A stretch of 64,000 nt of DNA from Trichopria drosophilae (taxonomy: Eukaryota; Arthropoda; Insecta; Hymenoptera; Diapriidae), in assembly GCA_030407085.1 (NCBI GenBank), contig CM059582.1, forward strand, positions 207,048,001-207,112,000. Reading direction: 5' to 3'. Below the pieces are notes generated by a model. That model made no database searches, was not told the DNA's origin, and was given only the letters and a program-made list of their open reading frames with translations. Shown piece by piece: positions 58,790-64,000 of the stretch; within the stretch, counting starts at the first letter, position 1; each line of letters begins with the position of its first letter. The translations under genes and the position numbers were made by a program.

Positions 58790-61400
58790 GATCTAATTCC
58801 GTGTGTTATCGAGTTTAAACTTATTAAGGTAGTTCATACATACTACATAGTTTGACGATTTTAGGGTAAGGTTTCTGAAAATATTCTCAAGAATAACATA
58901 ACAAGCTTTTTTTCATAACCAAAAATAAACAAATAATATATTATAAGAATAAACATAACGTACATATAAATCTTGAATTATATTATTTTTATTGGAGAAA
59001 TTTACCCCGATTGGCGAAAATTATAGTCTGGAAAACATAAACATTTATCATTGGTAAGAAGTTTATTCGAAAGATGAAATGTCGATGAAATAGAGACTAA
59101 TTTGACTAATAAAGACTAATTTGTTAAAAATTGCACTAAAACCATAAAGTTGTGATGGTGACTACAGTAAAACATTTTTTTTTTCGCCTAATATTGTCAA
59201 CATATAGACAACAAATATGTATACATATGCCAATACATGTGTGCGTAATGATTTTTTCATTAATTTAAGCTATTTCGTGCTCGTAAAATGCAGAAACACC
59301 CTAATAACATTTTTTAATCGGCTTTTCCTTTCTTCCAATCGAAAAATTGATCATATACCAGATTGGATAATGAAGAAAAAGTCTTAAAGAAAAATAGATC
59401 GAAGGTTAAAAAGTCATTGGACCAAGTTAGTACGTCTTAAAAAATAATGATTTTCAGTTCGAGTGTCCACAGTAAAATGCAATGTTTAAAGCATTATAGA
59501 AAGATTCATACACACGTCCCATACCTACAACAAGTTCCATTTTCTTTCCCTTTACAAGAGTAATATTTTGCGCTATGGTAGATTAAAAAGTAATAAAAGT
59601 TACTTTTTTAAATGGGTAAAATGTAAAAAAAAGTTTTCAAAAATCTAATACGCAAGTTCCTAGTTTAGTAACTCGTGTTCTAAAGCAGGCATTCACTAAA
59701 ACAACTAATATTCTACTAAAAACTATCCCAAAAAATGTCTATGTTGATTTTAAATCATTCGGATAAAAGTTTTTTAACAGATTTAACAGAATGAATAAAA
59801 GTCTAATGAGTACGCATAAAAAATCTGTAATTTTAGTGTCTCGTTCTTTTTACGCGATGATAATCTTTACTGATGCATTCACAAAAATTTGTTGTTATTG
59901 TACTAACTCACCTCTTTCAATAGTACAATAATATAAATCGATTTAACGTATACTTCGATGATTTTTAAGTGAGTACTTGCAATTTTAAAAGTTCTGTGGA
60001 ATTTCTCATGTGTTAGCCGATATTTTAATGATTAAAGCAATTGTTTTTCGATTGTTTTCAATTTAATTACTCTAAAATCTGGCCACAGAATTGTTTTATT
60101 ACGGCAGAATTGCATGGTATCTTAAAGTCTTCTTTTTTTGTCTGCTTTAGTCTATAACTTCCTAGTCGATTTCTAACTTACAATATACAAATTAAACCGA
60201 AACTAGAGACATTTTCAAATCCAGATCTATTTTAAAGCTACTTTAAGCATCTTTTATGAATGTACTGCGAAAACTCTGGTAGGATAAGAAAGTGAAATCT
60301 GTCCCCAATTAATAATTAATATTAAAAAGCAATTTCAGTTTTGATTTTGGAAAAGGAACCTTATCTGCATATTTCAACCCTGTAGAGCTTTTCCTTAATC
60401 CGTAATCTCAAAAAGTGTAATTTACGTTTTATTTTGATTCTTCGCGCATATTCTTGCAAATCACTTAACAAAATTGATGATTATATATATAAATCTGTTC
60501 TGAATATGGTGAATTTTTTTAATTCATGAAATTAATTATTACTATTTAAAAAAGTTCTCTTTTTTAAGAAAAAAGAATCTTTAATTTAACAAAATTTTTC
60601 TCGAGTTTGAAAAGAAAACTCTTTCTCAAAAATATTCTAAAAAACACATATTCTATTCAACTGCATTGTCATATTTTCTCAAATTTTTAAAATTTACGTA
60701 GTAAAAAACAATAAACTATTATTTTTGTATTTTAAAAATATTCCAAATGTGCAAAAGTTTTGAAGAAATGTGTAATTATGTATATTTTAGTAACCTATTT
60801 TGTTTACTTATATTACTATCAGCAGCGTAAGTTAAAAAAATGAAACTTTTTAGTTTGATTTTTTAATTTTCTTTCTTGTAATAAAGGTTTGTAAAAGAAA
60901 TGTATAAGTGTGTGTAGTTTAGCAAATTGTCTTATATGTTTCAGAGCTTTAAAAAGTCCGTAAAAACAGATTTAGATATAAAAGCGACGGGAGTCTCTTA
61001 AAGAGTTCTAAACTTAGTTTCAGACTTACGATAGCTATTAGTTTATTCTTTTCATCAACAATAATCGTGTTTGCAAAACATACATTTCATGAAAAAACCC
61101 TTCAATTTTAGTTGTGAGACCATTAAAAAGCAATAAAAATGACGCATTTTGATAATTATTTATTGCATTAATGCAATAACCTACTAAATCTACCAAAAAA
61201 AACAAATTCATAAAACCTGTCAAATCGTGACTAAAAATTCGCAGCTGATTTTAAAAATGAAAGTACATTGCAAAATATATATAAGATATACGAAAAACAA
61301 TAAAAAATGATTGTGTCGCAACTCCTAAATTTGTATATTGTCAAAATAGCCGAATTATTAGCAATTGTATATTCATACAAAAATAAAAGAGCTTCTAAAA
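58790..61400. other. AT-rich spacer, no gene seen
   Basis: No reading frame of interest. A perfect 11-bp inverted repeat TTATTGTACTA / TAGTACAATAA (59895-59905, 59921-59931; 15-base gap) is the only local structure noted. Confidence 0.5.
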
Positions 61401-61517
61401 TATGACGGAAGATGGCGCTGTTTCGCAACGCATCTCGCAACTCCTTAAGGTCTGAATCCTTAAAGTTGTCTTGAAATATTTTAGAGTGAATTCTCACTCG
61501 AGAAAATGTCTCCAAAG

Positions 61518-61560
61518 AATGATGTTAATATATATTGATGTTGAACATCAAAACATCATT
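61518..61560. repeat. Nested palindrome
   Basis: AATGATGTT (61518-61526) pairs with AACATCATT (61552-61560), and inside it TTGATGTT-G-AACATCAA (61535-61551) is a self-contained 8-bp-arm palindrome. Possible cruciform; function unknown. Confidence 0.5.
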
Positions 61561-61799
61561 AATCAGATGAACTTAAAAGTTTCCTTCCCACCCCTTGTAA
61601 CATTTTTAAAAAAAAATCCTCTCGGAACAAAATAATCCTTGACGAAAAGCAAATCCAAAATAAAATACCATGTAAAAATGGAATATAAAATTTCACGACT
61701 GACAAAGTGAAATCAAGTCTACAATAGACAAAAAATGAAAGAAACAAATATTTTTATTAGCGTGAAAAAAATTGTTAAACTCGACTAACAATTGAATTT

Positions 61800-62840
61800 G
61801 CCATGATTGACATTTTTTTTTCCGAAGCAATCGTGCACGTCTCCTCGCGATTCTATTTTCTCGCCTCGGCGTGAACGACGAGCCATTGTTGAGGTGAAAT
61901 TCTCGATTACGATGTCTTTTCACGTTCGACAATACTCGCACATCGGTAAAATCGATAAAAGTAAAATAACGACGCGACCTTGCGTACGTGCTGCAAGTTT
62001 ATGAACATCGGCTATATATTTGCTTGGGTCTCCTCGGTCGATGAGCAGGTACGTATCAATCCTCGCGCATCCTTAATTACTCTAATCGTGTTTACTACTT
62101 CCACGAGGCTCTCCAGAATTGACATCAAAGGAACATCACACTGCACTTGCTTGTGAGGCTCTCGAATTGATTGCAATTTACCTAGTCATTGTACTTACCT
62201 TTACCGTCTCGAAATAGTCGTTTAGAAACTACGTTCTAAACTGGAGCAACGTCTTCGAGCAAACTTACAGCACTTATCATCGAATTCAATGAGATTCTAT
62301 CGGAAACGTGATTAAAAACCAAAACTAGTCACGTCTCAAACAATATTGCAACTTCTCGATCGAAAATCAGGACGTCTTCAGAAGTCGAATGGTCTTGAGA
62401 TCACGTAAAACTCGGAAGTTTCATAGGGGTGCGTGGAAACTGATAATGGTCATTAAAGTGTTCTACAGTGATATAATCTGCTGATCCATTTCAATAAGAT
62501 TTTATAATCGCAATCAAAACATTTTTATATGCAAGTCCACGTCAGACTAGTGAAAACTTGCCTGACTTAAGACAAAGTAGATTACCTGTAGTTAACAGGG
62601 AGTGGATAAGTTAGTTACGCTAGAGATAAGGTCGAAATTGGACTAGGATAGATCAGAGAGGATGTAGATCCATTTCTGCAGATGCTCTCATCCTGGTAAA
62701 CCATCTTAGGGTATAATCAGTTTAGATGCTTCGACATATAATACGATCCGACGTAAGCCATCGCTTGGACTCAAAATCGACTAATTTAGACAAAACTTTC
62801 ATCACCGGAATCCTAAAAGTTGTTCAAGACCTCCCTTTTA
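61800..62840. other. Mixed-GC, CpG-containing stretch
   Basis: GC is above background, with CpGs concentrated at 61840-62075. A short ATG frame (MNIGYIFAWVSSVDEQ, 62001-62048) is followed by CAG|GTACGT, a good donor, but the ATG context is poor. Opposed frames at 61693-61941 (-) and 61807-62004 (+) are not recognised. It may be another first-exon or UTR region; nothing firm. Confidence 0.25.
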
Positions 62841-62842
62841 AT

Positions 62843-63055
62843 CTAATTGACCAATTTAGTAGTTCTACTAAACAATAAACGGTCCAATGAATTTCCTGCG
62901 TGAAATTCTCTCTGTACTAGTGGATTCGGACCATTATTAATTCCTAGTTCTGACCATGTGTCGTCCAAAACAAACGTATAATACGACGGAACTAAACTAG
63001 GCCAACTAGTCTGCTTTAATCGTTTGTCTTCTACTCTTAAGCGTAAACAACCCAC
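62843..63055 (-). CDS. 70-codon protein-like frame, unrecognised
   Basis: The minus-strand frame from ATG 63053-63055 to TAG has balanced amino-acid use unlike the AT-driven frames elsewhere (SYYTFVLDDTWSELGINNG, then PNPLVQREFHAGNSLDRLLF). No signal peptide, membrane segment or known motif is seen. It could be an exon or a fragment of an old transposon protein. Confidence 0.3.
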   Translation of the reverse strand: MGCLRLRVEDKRLKQTSWPSLVPSYYTFVLDDTWSELGINNGPNPLVQREFHAGNSLDRLLFSRTTKLVN

Positions 63056-63285
63056 AAGTTTCTTACTAACCTCCTAATTCTCAAATTATAAATTGCTTGA
63101 TATCAAACTTGAATAAAAAAATGGAAACGTACCTGTAATACATTTTTCACAAACAATGTCCAAAAAAACAGCACATGTTCTTACTTAATCAAGGATAATT
63201 CTTAACAATGCTCCAAATGACAAATTGTTATTTTTGCACTTGTTAAAAAAAAACAATTAGCGAAGGTAACTAAACAGAAAGGCAT

Positions 63286-63339
63286 GACTAGGTTTTTCTC
63301 GAGAGAAGTATTGCGCGCACAGCTAAGAAAAACCAGGTC
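63286..63339. repeat. 14-bp-arm hairpin
   Basis: GACTAGGTTTTTCT (63286-63299) and AGAAAAACCAGGTC (63326-63339) pair with two mismatches around a 26-base loop that contains GCGCGC. It lies directly before the open frame at 63327. Confidence 0.4.
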
Positions 63340-63620
63340 GTGGAATTCTAGAAAACGAGCATCCAGCTCCGTTTAATGAAGGCACTCCAGTAATAGCAGT
63401 CTTTGCGGAATTTTGTCAAAATTCCAACTTGACTGGTGAAGAGGGCAGGCCAATTACAGCGAACAGGGTGAAGAATGCGATCAAGAGCTTTCAGAACCTT
63501 TCCGTCCTAGATAGGAATAACCTAAAAGATCTCGAAGTTTACAGAAACGCACAAGTATGGACCTCGTTATTTCTCCCATTCCCATCGGAGAAATTTTTGA
63601 ATGGCTCATTAAAGGACTAA
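63327..63620 (+). CDS. 97-codon protein-like open frame, no ATG, unrecognised
   Basis: Open from just after a TAA (63324-63326) to a TAA at 63618-63620, with no start codon in its first third. Composition is clearly protein-like and GC near 45 percent: segments such as NLTGEEGRPITANRVKNAIK, LSVLDRNNLKDLEVYRNAQV and FLPFPSEKF. A CACAG near 63316-63320 could act as a splice acceptor, which would make this a terminal exon. Otherwise it is a decayed element protein. No family recognised. Confidence 0.4.
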   Translation, partial: EKPGRGILENEHPAPFNEGTPVIAVFAEFCQNSNLTGEEGRPITANRVKNAIKSFQNLSVLDRNNLKDLEVYRNAQVWTSLFLPFPSEKFLNGSLKD

Positions 63621-63750
63621 AATATGATTAGAATTGTAGAATGAACTCGCACTTCCGATGGGAATTAGGAGCTTTTGCAGGTTCCTCTTAAATTGACTGC
63701 GATTTTACAAATCGGAGTTACAAATACTAAAAATAAAGTTTCTTCGATGA

Positions 63751-63763
63751 CCGCTAGATGGCG
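63751..63763 (+). promoter_or_regulatory. CTCF-like site, forward
   Basis: CCGCTAGATGGCG fits the CTCF core CC(A/G)(C/G)(T/C)AG(A/G)(G/T)GGC(A/G), which is conserved between vertebrates and insects. Its partner lies 190 bp downstream in the opposite sense. Confidence 0.45.
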
Positions 63764-63940
63764 TATCAATCCAATAATGAAATTGTTCCAGTAACGTTGA
63801 GGTAGTCGATCGAATTAAAAACAGTTATCGTGCAATGAGATCTGCTAAAAGGCCAGAAATTGACTTTTATCCTTTTTTTCATCATACACAACAATCCATG
63901 CATATATGAAACCTTTAACCTACTTTATTTATGGGTTCGA

Positions 63941-63953
63941 GCGCCATCTAGTA
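63941..63953 (-). promoter_or_regulatory. CTCF-like site, reverse
   Basis: GCGCCATCTAGTA is the reverse-strand form of TACTAGATGGCGC, close to the same consensus. With the site at 63751 it forms a convergent pair. Confidence 0.45.
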
Positions 63954-64000
63954 ACCGAAAAATGCAATAATCACTTTTCCGACATATCGTAATTGAAAAT

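Overview
This window reads as AT-rich eukaryotic nuclear DNA, most likely from an insect. Support: long gene-free stretches, many short non-autonomous transposons, foldback elements and satellites, two interstitial runs of CCTAA/TTAGG-type motif (the common insect telomere unit), CpG-rich islands with splice-donor-bearing start codons, and no bacterial-style packed reading frames. The order cannot be fixed by eye; Hymenoptera is a guess from the style of the repeats. No complete protein-coding gene is visible. Almost every ATG-to-stop frame over 60 codons looks like chance in low-complexity DNA.

Layout. 0-7.5 kb: AT-rich spacer with a small terminal-inverted-repeat (TIR) element (1.0-1.2 kb), a telomere-like CCTAA run (5.04-5.21 kb) and a possible regulatory block (5.9-6.3 kb). 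7.6-9.3 kb: a composite purine/pyrimidine-asymmetric repeat holding a 224-bp Tc1/mariner-type MITE. 10.5-11.1 kb: a possible solo LTR. 13.27-14.64 kb: a large foldback array of 17-bp units. 16.4-23.3 kb: a dense cluster of foldback and MITE elements, including a piggyBac-like TTAA element and a 181-bp foldback with a perfect 8-bp target duplication inside an older repeat. 23.34-24.68 kb: a GC/CpG island with a candidate first coding exon on the plus strand.

24.7-36.9 kb is intron-like AT-rich DNA with further TTAA-flanked and foldback repeats and a 3' tRNA-like fragment. 36.96-39.12 kb is a degenerate satellite with a period near 145 bp. 39.15-39.40 kb holds a frameshifted, coding-like relic on the minus strand. 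41.5-45.6 kb is another MITE and minisatellite cluster. 47.4-50.3 kb is a long ACGTTTATAAA-type array, its first block inverted relative to the rest. 50.6-51.3 kb is a second CpG-rich island with a TATA-like box, a short start exon with a strong donor, and adjacent E-box and ETS motifs. 51.3-64 kb holds a decayed retroelement integrase fragment, a strong 86-nt hairpin, a second TTAA element (957 bp), a second foldback of the GACA-unit type, two unrecognised protein-like frames near 63 kb and a convergent pair of CTCF-like motifs at 63.75/63.95 kb.

Interpretation: if the two islands are promoters, the rest may be long introns of one or more plus-strand genes, or intergenic DNA. The most distinctive content is the number of independent foldback/MITE structures, especially a set whose arms are built from 15-17-bp tandem units ending in GACA. 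All calls come from reading the sequence, without database comparison.
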